Shown here in pieces: positions 10,402-23,600 of a DNA stretch of 64,000 nt; within the stretch, counting starts at the first letter, position 1; each line of letters opens with the position of its first letter. The stretch is from Girardinichthys multiradiatus. Taxonomy: Eukaryota > Chordata > Actinopteri > Cyprinodontiformes > Goodeidae. The stretch is taken from assembly GCF_021462225.1 (NCBI RefSeq), contig NC_061812.1, positions 50,213,848 through 50,277,847 on the forward strand. Direction: 5' to 3'. The position numbers were made by a program, and so were the translations under genes. Under the pieces are notes generated by a model. That model was not told where the DNA came from. It was given only the letters and a program-made list of their open reading frames with translations, and did not search any database.

Positions 10402-10425
10402 CCCACGGACGGACGGACGGATAAA
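10402..10425. repeat. Short GGAC tetranucleotide repeat
   Basis: Four to five tandem ACGG/GGAC units around 10405-10422. Confidence 0.6.
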
Positions 10426-10777
10426 TCATAAATGGCTATGTTCTGTTATTCTGTATGACTTCTAATTGTTTCCAGTCTTCCAGGTCACAGTACAGCTTCT
10501 CTAAGATCACTGCTGTCTGTCACATTCCCAAATGCTCCAAAATCAGAAAACTGCCCAGACAGGCTGATATTCTGCCAGTCAGACGTCTGCCAGTTATATG
10601 GAAGTAGTACAGGTAGAATGAGTTTGTCACACACTGTTTCTGCATTTATTTTCAGATCCGTTTTATCCAGTTTATCCAGGGTTGTCCCTGTACTGTCCCA
10701 GCAGTCATCCAACATGATAGAGACAAGACTGTTTGCCAGCATTTCACAGAACCAGCACAGAAACATGAGCCAAACAT

Positions 10778-10818
10778 CAACACACACACACACATAGACA
10801 CACACACATACAGACATA
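10778..10818. repeat. Interrupted CA dinucleotide repeat
   Basis: CA-rich microsatellite interrupted by ATAGA and ATACAGA. The short reverse-strand frame rich in Cys and Val here is a repeat artefact. Confidence 0.7.
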
Positions 10819-10879
10819 CAGGTAAAACCTGAAAAAATTATTCTGGCACAATACGTTTATGCTTTGCCTACATTGTAGG

Positions 10880-11520
10880 ATGAACCAACTGCAGGCCAAC
10901 CAAGACATGGAGGTCCACCTAAACTGACAGGCGAGGTGAGGAGAGCATTAATCTGAGAAGCAGCCAAGAGGCCCATGGTAATTCTGGAGGAGCTGCAGAG
11001 CTCCACAGCTCAGGTGGGAGAATCTGTTGAGATTGCAACAAGTAGTCAAAGTTCATGGAAGCTAAACTCAGGGCAAACCTGGGAAAGATTCAGTCAGAGG
11101 TTCACCTTCTAGCTAGACGACTCTAAACATACAACCAGGGGCTACAATGGAAGGGTTTAGATCAAAGCCTAGATGTGTGTTAGAATGGTCCAGTCAAAGT
11201 CCTGACTTAAATCCAACAGAGAAACCTTGACAGATGTTCTCCATCCAATCTGACTGAGCTTGCACTGTTTTACAGAGAAGAATGAGCAAAAGTTTCAGTC
11301 TGCAGATCAAAGCTGGTAGAGACATTCGCCAGAAGACCTGCACACAAAGGTGCTTCTACAGAGTATTCACTCCAAGAAGGATGACTACAGATGCACACCA
11401 TTTAATGAAAAAATACTTGCACTTAGTCCTACAGGTGGTGACAAGGCCCATACACGGTTCTGTTCTGATCACGTTGACACAGTGTGGAACCAGGGTAGAG
11501 AGACCATTTCTTTAACATAG
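10880..11520 (+). mobile_element. Degenerate Tc1-like relic
   Basis: Carries CATGGAGGTCCACCTAAACT, a GGAGGAGCTGCAG...CTCCACAGCTCAGGTGGGA segment and AAGTCCTGACTTAAATCCAA (a decayed SPDLNP), all hallmarks of the same old Tc1 family found at 26850, 33000 and 36590. No frame survives. Confidence 0.7.
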
Positions 11521-12860
11521 ATTTGAGGATTTTTTCAGATCTTTGCTTTCTGGATGCTCAAACCCATCCTGTAATTTTATAGGGCTGTTTCTGTGTTTTT
11601 CATTTAGAGATGGAAAGCTGCTGCATTGATCAGGATAACTTCACATCTCAGCTTAGACTACACAGGAAGATGTTTGCATCCAAATAAGTAGATGATGCAC
11701 CCAAAGGGACCATTAGAGGATTCCAGGTCACAGCTGTTTTTCCGAACAGTGAGTGGAGAAGATGTCTCCACCCAGACTGTTAGTTGAGACTTCACATTAT
11801 AATAATGTCCTTGTTGCATGGGCTCTCTGCTCACTGTTTTGTTCATCATCTTCCTCTTCTGAGCTCTCTGCTCCCTCTCCAGCAGTGGGGCTTGGGAGCA
11901 GCATTGATTGCTAAGTGCATATTTATACTCTTTCTCCCCAATAACAGCCCAGAAAGATCTAAGCATGCAACACCAAAATGTTTGATTAAGAGGCATTCAC
12001 TCTTGTTTTCAGGGCTTCCTCTAACTTTATGTGATGGTAATGATGAACTTCTGTCTCCAGAGGTGGACCACAGAGGAACTCCAGGAACTCCACATAGTTC
12101 ATCAAGCCAGTTTGTCCTGTGTACCTTTAAATCCTGAAACTTATACTGGCAATATACAAACATGAGCTGGTGCTTAGAGTAAAATAGACCATAGAAAGAC
12201 CCAAAACCCATAACTTACACCACAGTAGATTTGTTCAGATGGAAATCCTACTTGGATGGTGCCAAAAGACATTGGGACAGAAGTTACTGATGTGGCTGAT
12301 ATAACAGTAATGACAGGTGGATTAAGTTCAGCCTTTAGCTGGTCTGACAGTAATCGTTTGTCCAGAATGATGCTCCACAGGACCTCAAACACTCTAGCTG
12401 AACCAGCGGTGAAGCACTTATTCAGTGAGGTCTCCCCTTCAGCCAGAAACAAAGCAACAGCAAACAGATTTCATTCACAGATGACATGAAATTTTAGATT
12501 GTTTAATTAGTTATTTAATTGCCCTTATTATCTTATTTAAATAACAGATGTGAAAAGTAAACTGTTTATTGCAGGTGGGTTTTCCTGAGAGTCTGAAAAC
12601 ACCTGGAAAGCTGCAAGACCTGTTGGCAGGCGTCAATAATGGTCTTCTTTGGGTTAATGCTGTGCAGGGAGCACTTTTTTTATTTTGTCTATGTATTACA
12701 ATCAAAATAATGAATAAATCTTACCGAAAGGATTATAACTGCAGTTATCATTGTGTTGTATTACTTTAGCAGAACTGTTGCTTTTTTGTTTGATTGTGTT
12801 CTATATGTAAAACTAAGGTTTTCTGAAACTGAGAAATTATTACTTATTGTTTGCAATATA
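11521..12860. other. No recognisable gene
   Basis: Several short frames on both strands (up to about 120 codons) overlap one another without recognisable domains or splice context. I see nothing supportable. Confidence 0.4.
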
Positions 12861-12900
12861 ACTTGATGAAGATCCAAGCTGGATCGAAACACTGTCAGTC
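12861..12900 (+). ncRNA. Hammerhead-ribozyme-like motif, probably decayed
   Basis: UGAUGA (12864-12869) is followed by a perfect 5-bp stem GATCC/GGATC with a five-base loop (12871-12885), then GAAAC (12886-12890), a possible 2-bp stem III and GUC at 12894-12896. This is the layout of a type I hammerhead core as found in Penelope-like retroelements. The base before UGAUGA is U where the essential C should be, and an extra A precedes stem II, so self-cleavage is doubtful. The motif could also be a retroelement fragment with no ribozyme activity. Confidence 0.35.
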
Positions 12901-13009
12901 AGGTAATGTGAAAGTTTCCTGTCTACATGAACAGAAATACCTTTCTTCATTTTTACCCCCAGTTATCATCCCAGCCTGCTATTAAAAACATTCTTACACC
13001 GATTTTACA

Positions 13010-13340
13010 CACAGGTAAATGTTCAGGATTTCCATTGTGTCTTAAAAAGTCATTAACTGACAACCTGTGGCAAGACTTGAAAACCAATGTTTACAGATGC
13101 TCTTTATCCAATCTGACTAAGCTTGAGCCGATCACAAAGAAGAACGCGGCACCCCACCTTTCACATTGTATTTAGTAAGAAATGTTGAAAACTGTGAATC
13201 ATTATTCATCCACTTTACAATGATGCATTATCATGTGTTGGTCCATCACATAAAATTCCATCAAAATACACTGAGGTTTGTTGTAGGGTGACAAAATGTG
13301 GAAAACTTAAGGGGGTGGGAACATTTCCCAAAAAGCAATG
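13010..13340 (+). mobile_element. Degenerate Tc1-like relic
   Basis: GACAACCTGTGGCAAGACTT, followed by a segment resembling TCCAATCTGACTAAGCTTGAG and a TIR-like end (CAAAATACACTGAGGTTTGT), are decayed 3' parts of an old Tc1-like element. Confidence 0.55.
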
Positions 13341-16300
13341 CTTCAGTCCTAAAAGTTACATCAATCAGCCAACAACATTATCTGGAAGGTTGACTACCTG
13401 CCACCAAACATACAGGACTGATTTCAACAGAGGAAGAGTCTATCTTTCTGATGACATTTGGGTCAAAACCCTATGTTTACATAGCTGGATCTAAGTTCAT
13501 GTCTACAGAATGAGGACATTTGGGTCTCGGGTCATCATACAGGTCTGCAAAATTATCCAGTAGCTCCTGAAGCATTCTGATTGCTCGGAGTCTCTTGTAG
13601 CTGGCTTAGTTGAGAAGCTCATTTCTTCCATTTCCTTTCACCTGATCCTCCGGAGAAGACCGATCACCATGCGCTTGCTGATTCTGACAGAGAAGTCTTG
13701 GACGAGTAAACCCACTGCTTTTCTCCATGCCATGTCCTCACAATCTGTTACAACATTAGTATGATTCAACAGTAGAGTGTATGGCTATAACTGAGCAGTA
13801 TTACTTGTATTCGTACATCTGTTACCATGCAGTAGATCATCATTACTTTGATGTCATTTTCTTTGTAAATTTTTGCCACTGGCCAAATAGTATAAGGTCC
13901 ATTTTGGATGTGTTTCCTGGCAACAAACACCATTCAGTGTGATAGCAACTCTGGGCTTTATGAGTTTCTCCCGCAGAGGTCCGTTACTCTTTGCTATAGT
14001 TGCTTTTGCGGTTTCAACATCTTTACCTGGGAGAGGAGGCATGCCAAAACCTGAGATCAAGGTATACAATCTCTACACTCTAAGAAAAGCAGCCAGTGAA
14101 TATGGTCCAATTTGGACCTAATTTGATAAACAAACAGACCAGAAATATACACTGTTTCACAGGAATTATTCACAACCCTTAAACCTGAATTATTTAGGGG
14201 CATGTGAGTAACGGAGGCAATGTAGAAATGCATGCGACTTTTGAGATGAAAAAACATGAAAACGATCTATCTCTTTGGTTCCGCTTCACAGTGATACAGT
14301 TCTTTGTCTTGCTCAATACCCCAAACAAATACATTAAAGTTTGTTGTTAAAACATTTTGTGAATACCTTCTGCAAATCATTCAAGACACTGGAATATTTA
14401 TAACAGGTACCCACAAGTGGGGGCATCACAAGTAGAGCAATGTACTACAGGCAGTTGCTCGAGCATCCTCTAGTCAGTTAAAAATGAGAGTTCACTGATC
14501 CCACCACATGGCTTCTTGCAAACTCAACATGGGACCAATGTCACACTGTCTTCCAAATGAATGTATGAAGAATCAATAGATCTCAATAGGTCATTCTCAT
14601 ATATATCCAGTACAAGTAGAAACATATAGTATACTATACATATATTAAAGAAATATTATTATTGTTATATCCTGCGTTAAACAGATATTCTACATAATTT
14701 AGCCTTTATTTGTTTTGTATTGGAATGCTCAGTTATTTTGGCATATTAGTTTTCTCTGTTTAGATCGGAAAGGCCTCTGGGAAACTACATACCTACAGTT
14801 TCCTGAAGCTTGTTGTCCCGATCCTGGTGGATATTAGTATGAATTGTTCGTGTATGTGATTTCTGTCCTATAGAAGATCTTTCTTGGGGAGACCGCTGGC
14901 TGTGAGGACACACCTGCAGGTGTGTCCGATTCATCCGATTTCTGGAGATTTAAGGAGCTGTTTGACAACCAGTCTTCATCTGATGCCCAACCTATCCAGT
15001 AGAACCAGGCCATCTGGAAGTCCTTTGTTGGATGTTTGACTTCTTTGAGAAGATCAATTTTTGCGTGTTTTACTCTTGGGTTCCCTTCCTACTTTTCGTG
15101 TCCCTCCTAGGTTCAAGTCCCCTCATTGGTTCCTGACTATACCTGAAAGCTCCATGTTATTAAGCTTCCAGAATCGCATTCACAGCAATCCTTCGCAGTC
15201 TTTCTACCACCTTCAAGCCTCTGCCTCCCTGCTCTCTGAAGCCCTTCACCCAGCCTTCCTTTGGATCTCAAACCCCAAACAACTCTGTTACGCTGGACAC
15301 GCTCTCTGGAAGCAAACCGCCTCTGAGCAAGCCTTCAGCCTACCACTAGAATCATCCTAATCCTTCTGAGCAGACCACCTTCTCACTAAACAGTAATCTA
15401 GAACATCCATCCAACCAGCTTTCTCAACCTCATAAGTTATACGTTCTTACAGATGCAGTTGGGACCCATTGCTGCAGTCTTTTTCTTTAGTTCTTTCCTG
15501 ATTCACCTTTCCTCTGTAAATCATTTGAACTTATTTGCAGTCTAGTGTCCTACATTGATTCTGCATGTAGGTCAGGAAAGTAAACAAGAACATGACAGTT
15601 TTATGGACCAGCCTTATCCAGTCACACCAAAACTGTATTTGCTGAAGTTGCTCCTGGACAAACATAATTTTTTATATTCTAAACTTTCCTTGTTTCTATA
15701 CTTTGCTAGGGAGATTTACCAATTATGTTGCATTTAAATTTAAAGCATCAAGTTTTGTATCTCATCACTTTTGAAAATGCCGAGCTGCCCCCACACCTCA
15801 TGAACGGTGTCATTTCCAATTAATAAGGAAAAATCACACTGCGGAGATACTCTAAACTGCATCTGCTTATCAGCTCCCATACAACAGTGGACCTTAATGC
15901 ATCCAGCTCTCTACTAGACTCAGGTGATGACATTTCCTATTTCTAACCCTCCAAATGACTGAGTGGGTCATATGTTTATGGGAATTGGTGGTTCTAAAGC
16001 TTGAAATATGTTTCACGATTTGATAGAAATTAAAACATAGTGAACATTTCAGAAGTATATGTTGTGTGGCAGAGCCATGTGAATGGTTCATAAAGTGCTG
16101 CATGTCATGGTTCAAATCATCATAGTTCAGAGGTCCATTAAAACATTTAAGTGGAATTTTGCTACAACAAATCTGTAACTGCAACAGTAGCATTTAAAAA
16201 GGAAATTTGAAGATTGGATTAATTCAGACAATGGATACCAGAGAGAGGTTCCTCTCCTAAGGGCATCTAGCTCAATCTCTGCAATATGCAGAAGGCTCTA

Positions 16301-16860
16301 AAAATCTCAGAGACATATTATTTTTGGTCTATGATGCAATCTTTAGTTGTAACTCTTTGTAGCTGATTGCAGTTTTAAAACATTACATGAGATTAAACTC
16401 AATCATTAACAACTTCCTTGTGGGTGACCCACGTTCCCCAATGTTGGGGCCCCAAATGCTGCTTCAGACTTTCAGATCAAATTTTTTAAAAGCAGTGCTT
16501 TGTATTTGTTTTTCTGAATAAAGTGTAGAGCATGAAATGCATTTTCATTCTATGGCTGTAAATAAAATAAATGTATAATTGTTTACTAGAACAAGATTTG
16601 CTTAGTTAATTTAATCTAAAAAGTCTAATTCATGTTGTATTTCTAATTAGCAGGATATAAATTCAGGGTTGGCCTTGTCTGTGAAAAACTAAAGTTAAAG
16701 TAAATAAGGTTGTGGTGGAAGTGACGTGTATTTGAAATCGCTGTAATTGTTAACAGAAGTGAATTCAACTTGATTATGACTGACCAGAGTGAATCACTTT
16801 GTGTCAAGCAGGACGTTTTAAATCTAGAAACTTGGTGCCATTTGTTTCGAGGCGGTTTTT
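13341..16860. other. Gene-poor sequence upstream of efcc1
   Basis: About 3.5 kb without a supportable coding region. The longest frame (15061-15360, 99 codons, rich in Ser, Pro and Leu) has no domain, no conserved-looking pattern and no splice context that I can see. Confidence 0.4.
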
Positions 16861-17015
16861 AATTAAAGGTTGATCGCTCTTTTTCAGCGTGTCTGTGGAT
16901 GTTGGGGGCAGTGCTTCATTCAGATCTGGCTTCGGTTCGGCTCCGGGCTGCTGCGCAGAGCAGAAGGAATCATAGTGAGCTGCTTCGTTTGTGGACATGC
17001 TGTTCGGTCCAAACA

Positions 17016-17699
17016 ATGGATTCCTCAGACTCCTCTGACCCGTACAGCCGCCCGGCGCGCAGAACACAGTGGATCGTGAGCACTCTGGCTTACCATTACG
17101 GACTGGACCGGGGAGTAGAAAACGAAATCATCGTCCTGGCCACCGGATTGGATCAGTATCTGCAGGAGATCTTCCACCACCTGGACTATCAAGGACTCGG
17201 GAAAATCCCCGTGGAGGACTTCAACGTCTTGTGCGAAGTTCTGGGACTAAGCCAGGACTCCGAATCGGAGGAGTCTGCAGGAGTGTTGGACAACCTACCC
17301 AGCGAGCTCAGCTTCAGGCACTTCCACGCGAAGCTGTGCGGTTACTTCAGCACCAAGGCGGGGTCCCAGTATGAAAACGGCCGCCTGCTGGTCGGGAAGG
17401 ACAGCGAACACATCGAGACTCAGATCCGTCTGAGGAGCCCCCTGAAGCGGCGAGAGACGCTGCTTTCAGTTGGGGCGAGCGGCTGCTCCTCTCCCTCCCA
17501 GGTGGAGCGCCACGCCTTCGGCTGCAGGCTCGGCTCTCCCGGCTCCTGCAGCAGGGAGTGCTACGAGGAGATCGTGGCTCTGGAGGAGGCGGAGGACCGG
17601 ATAGGCAAACTGGAGGATGAGAATGCAAGTCTTAGGGAACTGGTTGAGGACATGAGAGCCGCGCTGCAGAGCAGTGATGCGCGCTGTTTAGCTCTGCAG
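17016..17699 (+). CDS. efcc1: efcc1 exon 1
   Basis: It encodes residues 1-228: the EF-hand-like region, the IETQIRLR block, a basic/Ser-rich linker and the start of the coiled coil ([20 protein letters not shown]). It ends ...CLALQ before GTGAGA, phase 0. It is markedly GC- and CpG-richer than the surrounding sequence, as expected of a first exon. The second half of a frame that starts at 17700 is intron read-through. Confidence 0.92.
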
Positions 17700-20600
17700 G
17701 TGAGAGGCTTGGACGTTACTCTGGGATCATTTTAATGGATGGTTTTAAAAAAAAAACATTAGCTAATGCACCTCGATAGGACCCTACATCTCTAAAACTT
17801 TAGGGAAGATTAGTCGTCTTGCAATCGGAAAGCTGCGGGGTCGGTGTACCTCTAGGCAAGGCACTTAACCTCAAGTTGCCAGGGGTGGATACATTACACG
17901 CTCCTCCAACCCCCACCCGCAAAGCAGGACGTTTTCTTTTATGTTTATGTGTATAAATCTTACTTATTCTTGAACATAGAATATACAAGGTTACAATTAA
18001 AGGCTTTTATTTTATGTTACAAATAACCAGTTACCACGCCCCCTAGTAGGGGGGGACCAACGGGTCAATTGTCCCGAGCCCAGAACAGTGGGGAAGCCCA
18101 AAACTGAGATTCTGACCCCTAAATTATAGGCAGAAGTAATTTAAAATATATATATATTTTATGTTTTATAATTTGTGTGAAAACTATTTAATATTAGAGT
18201 AAATAAAAAAAACTCTATATCTATATTTAGATATACAGTACAGACCAAACGTTTGGACCCACCTTCTCATTCAAAGAGTTTTCTTTATTTTCATGACTAT
18301 GAATATTGTAGCTTCACACTGAAGGCATCAAAACTATGAATGAACACGTGGAATTATATACTGAACAAAAAAGTGTGAAACAACTGAAAATATGTCTTAT
18401 ATTCTAGGTTCTTCAAAGTAGCCACCTTTTGCTTTGATTACTGCTCTCTTGGCATTCTGTTGATGACCTTCAAGAGGTAGTCACCTGAAATGGTTTTCAC
18501 TTCACAGGTGTACCCTGTCAGGTTTAATAAGTGGGATTTCAAGCCTTATAAATGGGGTTGGGACCATCAGTTATGTTGTGCAGGAGGTGGATACAGTACA
18601 CAGCTGATAGTCCTACTGAAAAGACTGTTAGAATTTATATTATGGCAAGAAAAAAGCAGCTAAGTAAAGAAAAACAAGTGGTCATCATTACTTTAAGAGA
18701 TGAAGGTCAGTCAGTCCGAACAATTGGGAAGACTTTGAAAGTGTCCCCAAGTGCAGTCGCAAAAACCATCAAGCGCTACAAAAAAACTGGCTCACATGAG
18801 GACCGCCCCAGGAAAGGAAGACCAAGAGTCACCTCTGCTGCGGACGATAAGTTCATCCGAGTCACCAGCCTCAGAAATTGCAGGTTAACAGCAGCTCAGA
18901 TTAGAGAACAGGTCAATGCCACACAGAGTTCTAGCAGCAGACACATCTCTAGAACAACTGTTAAGAGGAGACTGTGTGAATCAGGCCTTCATGGTAAAAT
19001 AGCTGCTAGGAAACCACTGCTGAGGACAGGCAACGAGCAGAAGAGACTTGTTTGGGCTAAATAACACAATGAATGGACATTAGACCAGTGGAAATCTGTG
19101 CTTTGGTCTGATGAGTCCAAGTTTGAGATCTTTGGTTCCAACCACCGTGTCTTTGTGCGGTGCAGAAGAAGTGAACGGATGGACTCTACATGCCTGGTTC
19201 CCACCGTGAAACATGGAGGAGGAGGTGTGATGTTGTGGGGGTGCTTTGCTGGTGACACTGTTGGGGATTTATTCAAAATTGAAGGCATACTGAACCAGCA
19301 TGGCTACCACAGCATCCTGCAGCAGCATGCTATTCCATCCGGTTTGCCTTTAGTTGGATCATCATTTATTTTTCAACAGGACAATGACCCCAAACACACC
19401 TCCAGGCTGTGTAATGGCTATTTGACCAAGAAGGAGAGTGATGGGGTGCTGCGCCAGATGATCTGGCCTCCACAGTCACTGGACCTGAACCCAATCGAAA
19501 TGGTTTGGGGTGAGCTGGACCACAGAGTGAAGGCAAAAGGGCCAACAAGTGCTAAGCATCTCTGAGAACTCCTTCAAGACTGTTGGAAAACCATTTCAGG
19601 TGACTACCTCTTGAAGCTCATCAACAGAATGCCAAGAGTGTGTGGAGCAGTAATCAAAGCAAAAGGTGGCTACTTTGAAGAACCTAGAATATAAGACATA
19701 TTTTCAGTTGTTTCACACTTTTTTGTTCAGTATATAATTCCACATGTGTTAATTCATAGTTTTGATGCCTTCGGTGTGAAGCTACAATATTCATAGTCAT
19801 GAAAATAAAGACCACTCTTTGAATGAGAAGGTGTGTCCAAACTTTTGGTCTGTACTGTATGTAGTATGTTTTCTTTTGAAGTTCGTTTCGCTGCTCAAGC
19901 TAATTTACAGAATGTCGGGTTTTCAGAAGTCCGGCACACAGAAAAGAAAAGAGGGAGAAAAAGAGAAGATGACCAGAGGCTTGAGGGATTTTATGTGTAA
20001 ATATAAAAAGAAATCTGAGGATGAGGCTGGAACAAGTTCAGGAAGGGAATCGCAGACAAAAGGACAGGGCCCTGGCAAAGCTGTCAGCTGGCCTGCCAGT
20101 TACAGTTAATTTGAATAAAAGTGACAGAGCCCTAAAACAGCTCATTCTGACAGGAGCTCAAAAAAAGGGCAACTGAGGAGGTGAAATCTCATTATCTGAG
20201 AGTAATTTTGTGTGAAAAATGTAATTAACATGTTTTGTATAGCCCATAGGCCTATCCCAAAATTTGAAAAGAAAGTAGGCTATAAAGGTCACCTTTTAAA
20301 GGATCTCTGAGCAGATGCAACCATCAGAGGCATGGTAGGAATGCTTCACCCCTTGCCTGTGTTCTTCTCTGCTAAGTCATGTGGTCAAACAAGCATTATT
20401 TAATAGCTTTACATTTTTTTTACACATCTTACTAATGTACTTTTTCAACATAGAAATTATTTTAAAATTAATCACTTGCTTCCTACACTTAGACCAACAT
20501 CTCGCCTTCCCCTGCCTGGCCTGATTCTTTCTCTCTCTTCGTCTTTTCTTTCTCTCCATCCTGACAGCTGAATTACATGAAAAATACTGCAGTCAAACCA

Positions 20601-23600
20601 CATATAAAAACATGGAATTTTAATTTTAATGATATCACAGATACATCACAACAGCACTGTAGTGTTATATCCCAGTGAAGACGTATAAACTCAAGTGTGT
20701 CACTCCTAGGTTCTATAATTTATCTGTTTTATGATTCATAATCTAGTTAAACAAATGATTACTGTCTAACCAACCAAATAACCACAAACACATTCTTTTA
20801 TTTTTCTTGTCATGATCTGTTTTATTGTACTGATCAGTATAGAGTTGCCAGACAACAGTAACCTGTCATTTTACTAGTAGTAGTTTTAGCTAACCTGAAT
20901 ATTTACCATCCTCCTCTTAATACATTGACATAACTTACCAACTGTCTTTCAACCACATTGAAAAGCTTTGTCTTCATCCGTACATCTTTATCCTTCTTCC
21001 TCTTCCGTTTTATGTTTTTTGCCCCCAAGACCTTTCTTTTCTGCCTCTCCATCTTTTCCTCCCTGTCCTTAGATGACAACGCGATTCAAATTAAAACAAT
21101 CGCGCTCCAGCTGGTTCTCGAGGGGGCGCACATTGGAGAGCCTACATTGTGTGGGGGGCAGGAGGGAATGAAAGGGGGAGAGAGGGGCACAGGAGGGGAG
21201 GTGAAGGAGCGGATGGGCGCATCTTCAGTGGTGTGCCTCTGTTATTGATCATATCATTTACACATGCATTAACAGCTGGTAAATACAGAAAATGTCAACT
21301 AAAAAATAATTTCTCCACCATCGCTTCGGCAGCTCATCTAGCTCAGCCCCCCTAGGGGCAGCATATAGCGCATACCCACTTTTTGCACCACTGTGCCTAC
21401 CGATCTGCATAAAGGTGTGAATGTGAGTCCGCCTAGGTGAATGTGGTTCTAATATAAAGCGGTTTGAGTTGAGTTGTCAGTTTGAGTAGAAAATCGCTAC
21501 AAATTCAGCCCCATTGGGGCCCCATCCCACAGTGGTAAAAAGACTAACTTGTATAGCGGCTTTCTACTCATACTGACCACTCAAAGTGCTTTACATTAGA
21601 GCCATATTTCCCAGCCCCACTCATAATCCACACCTATTCATACATCTATACACAGGTAGGTAGGCATGTAACTTTAAAAACCCACAAACACAGAACACAA
21701 CCTGAACACGTATGCTGAGCAGATAGCCTGCTAGTACTAAGATAGCTGAGTTCAACACAAACAAAACCAAACTTCATAAAATGAAAAACGTTCAGATCAT
21801 TTCATCCTAAATATCTCTCTATTACTCTCTGCCCAAAACCTAACCTCATGAACCATGCTGAGGAGTTGTCCGGGAGACGACGAAGTTTGAAGAGAGCTCT
21901 GTGAACAATGGGTTAGCTTCCAGCTGACCTCTGGAGCAGTGGCTGGCGGCCGCTCTGTCGGGCCGACCAAACTGCACGTTACCATGGTGATGCAGCTCCT
22001 GTTGTCCTTCTCTCAGGCAGGGAAAACCGCTTCACTCGGCTTGTAGAGACAGCTTCTCTATTGGGACTCCTCTGGGACAGTTTGCTTCTGCTGGCGTCAG
22101 AGAGAAAGTAAGCAATGCTTATACCTTAATTGACCCCTTTTTATGAATGAATACCGGATTCTTTCAACAGTAAGTCATCAGTACTTAACTTAGTGCATAT
22201 GATCGATGATCGTGTGACACCCTTGGATCCAGTTTGAAGAGTTTAAGTCTGTTTGCCAGCAAAGAGACATTAGCGCGCTGCCTCTCTGGCCAGTCTCTCA
22301 GCGGTGTCCGGGAGGTAGAGATCGGACCATTGGAAAGGGGGGTGCTTTTATACAGTGACATCATGGGAAGAACACCCATGAAGTTGCTGGAAGTCGGTTA
22401 AATGCAATTTATTTTGAAAATTCCTAAAAAGTTTGTACCGGAGATTTAATGTTGCTTCCATGGCTGTGGGTCTCAACATGGCCATTCTAGAAATGTCAAC
22501 TGCTTTTAAATGGGTTTATCTACAATATATAACCCTTTAAAAATAAATTGTCTCTCCTCTCCCCTGCTGCTCTCTCTAGTTTATTCTTAGAGACCCAAAG
22601 GTGTTCCCTGGCCAGAAGGGGCATATAGTCCTATTAAGTTCTGGGTCTCTCCCAGGAAGTCCTTGCAGTGTGACTGACATCCCCAAAAACCTCTAAAAGG
22701 AGGCACATAGGAGGCATCTTGATCAGATACCCTAACTTCCTCAAATGAGTCTTCTGGTGTGGTGGAGCAGCAGTTCCCCTCCAAGTCCGTCCCCAGATGA
22801 TGGAATTCCTCATCCTGTCTTTAAGACTGAGCCCAGCCACCCCACATAAGAAAAGAACAAAAGAACAAGATCCCAAATACAAGCAGCTGAACTGAGGTCA
22901 GTTCAGCTGCTTGTATTTGGGATCTTGTCACTTATGGTCATGATCCATATCTCATGACCATAAGTGAGGGTCTGAACATCATAGACAGATTGGTAAATCA
23001 AGATCTGTGCTTCTTGGCTCCACTCTTTGTTCAGCACAACAGACCAGAGCAATGCCCACATTAGGCTATCCATCTCCTGCTCCATTCTAGCCCCACTCAT
23101 GAACAAAACACCAAGAACCTAAACCCAACTGCTTAAAGCACAGGCTGACCCAGATGGAGAACCTGTGGCTTCAGGCTAGCTGTAGTTCTACACAGGCACA
23201 TGGAGCATCTACTGAGAGGCCTCAGCTAAGTGAGGAGAAACATCTTACCTGGTTTACTGTATCTTGGAATATAGAAATGTACCACTTATTGTGTTGTGTG
23301 TAGCTCGGACCTGTACTGATTGAACTCTAAGATTCAATTCAGTTCAGTTTATGTTGTGCCAATTCACAACACATGTCGTCTCAAGGCACCTTCAGAGCTG
23401 TTTCAATCGAATTAAACAGATTCCAAGTTGGGTACATACATTCCAATTAATCCTAACTATCAAATAGTGCAGTCAGATTCAGTTTATTATTCAAACTAGT
23501 TAAGGTTTTTCTAAGGAAACCCAGCAGATTGCATCCAGTCAGTGACTTGCAGCATTCACTCCTCCTGGAAGAGCATGTAGAGACAGCAGGGTGTCGTTCA

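Noticed and set aside
11658..12489. Cluster of 77-121-codon frames on both strands
   Set aside because: They overlap in opposite senses, with no domain or splice signals and atypical composition, so chance openness is likely.
15061..15360. 99-codon Ser/Pro/Leu-rich frame as a possible gene upstream of efcc1
   Set aside because: No domain, no plausible partner exons and no promoter or polyadenylation context.
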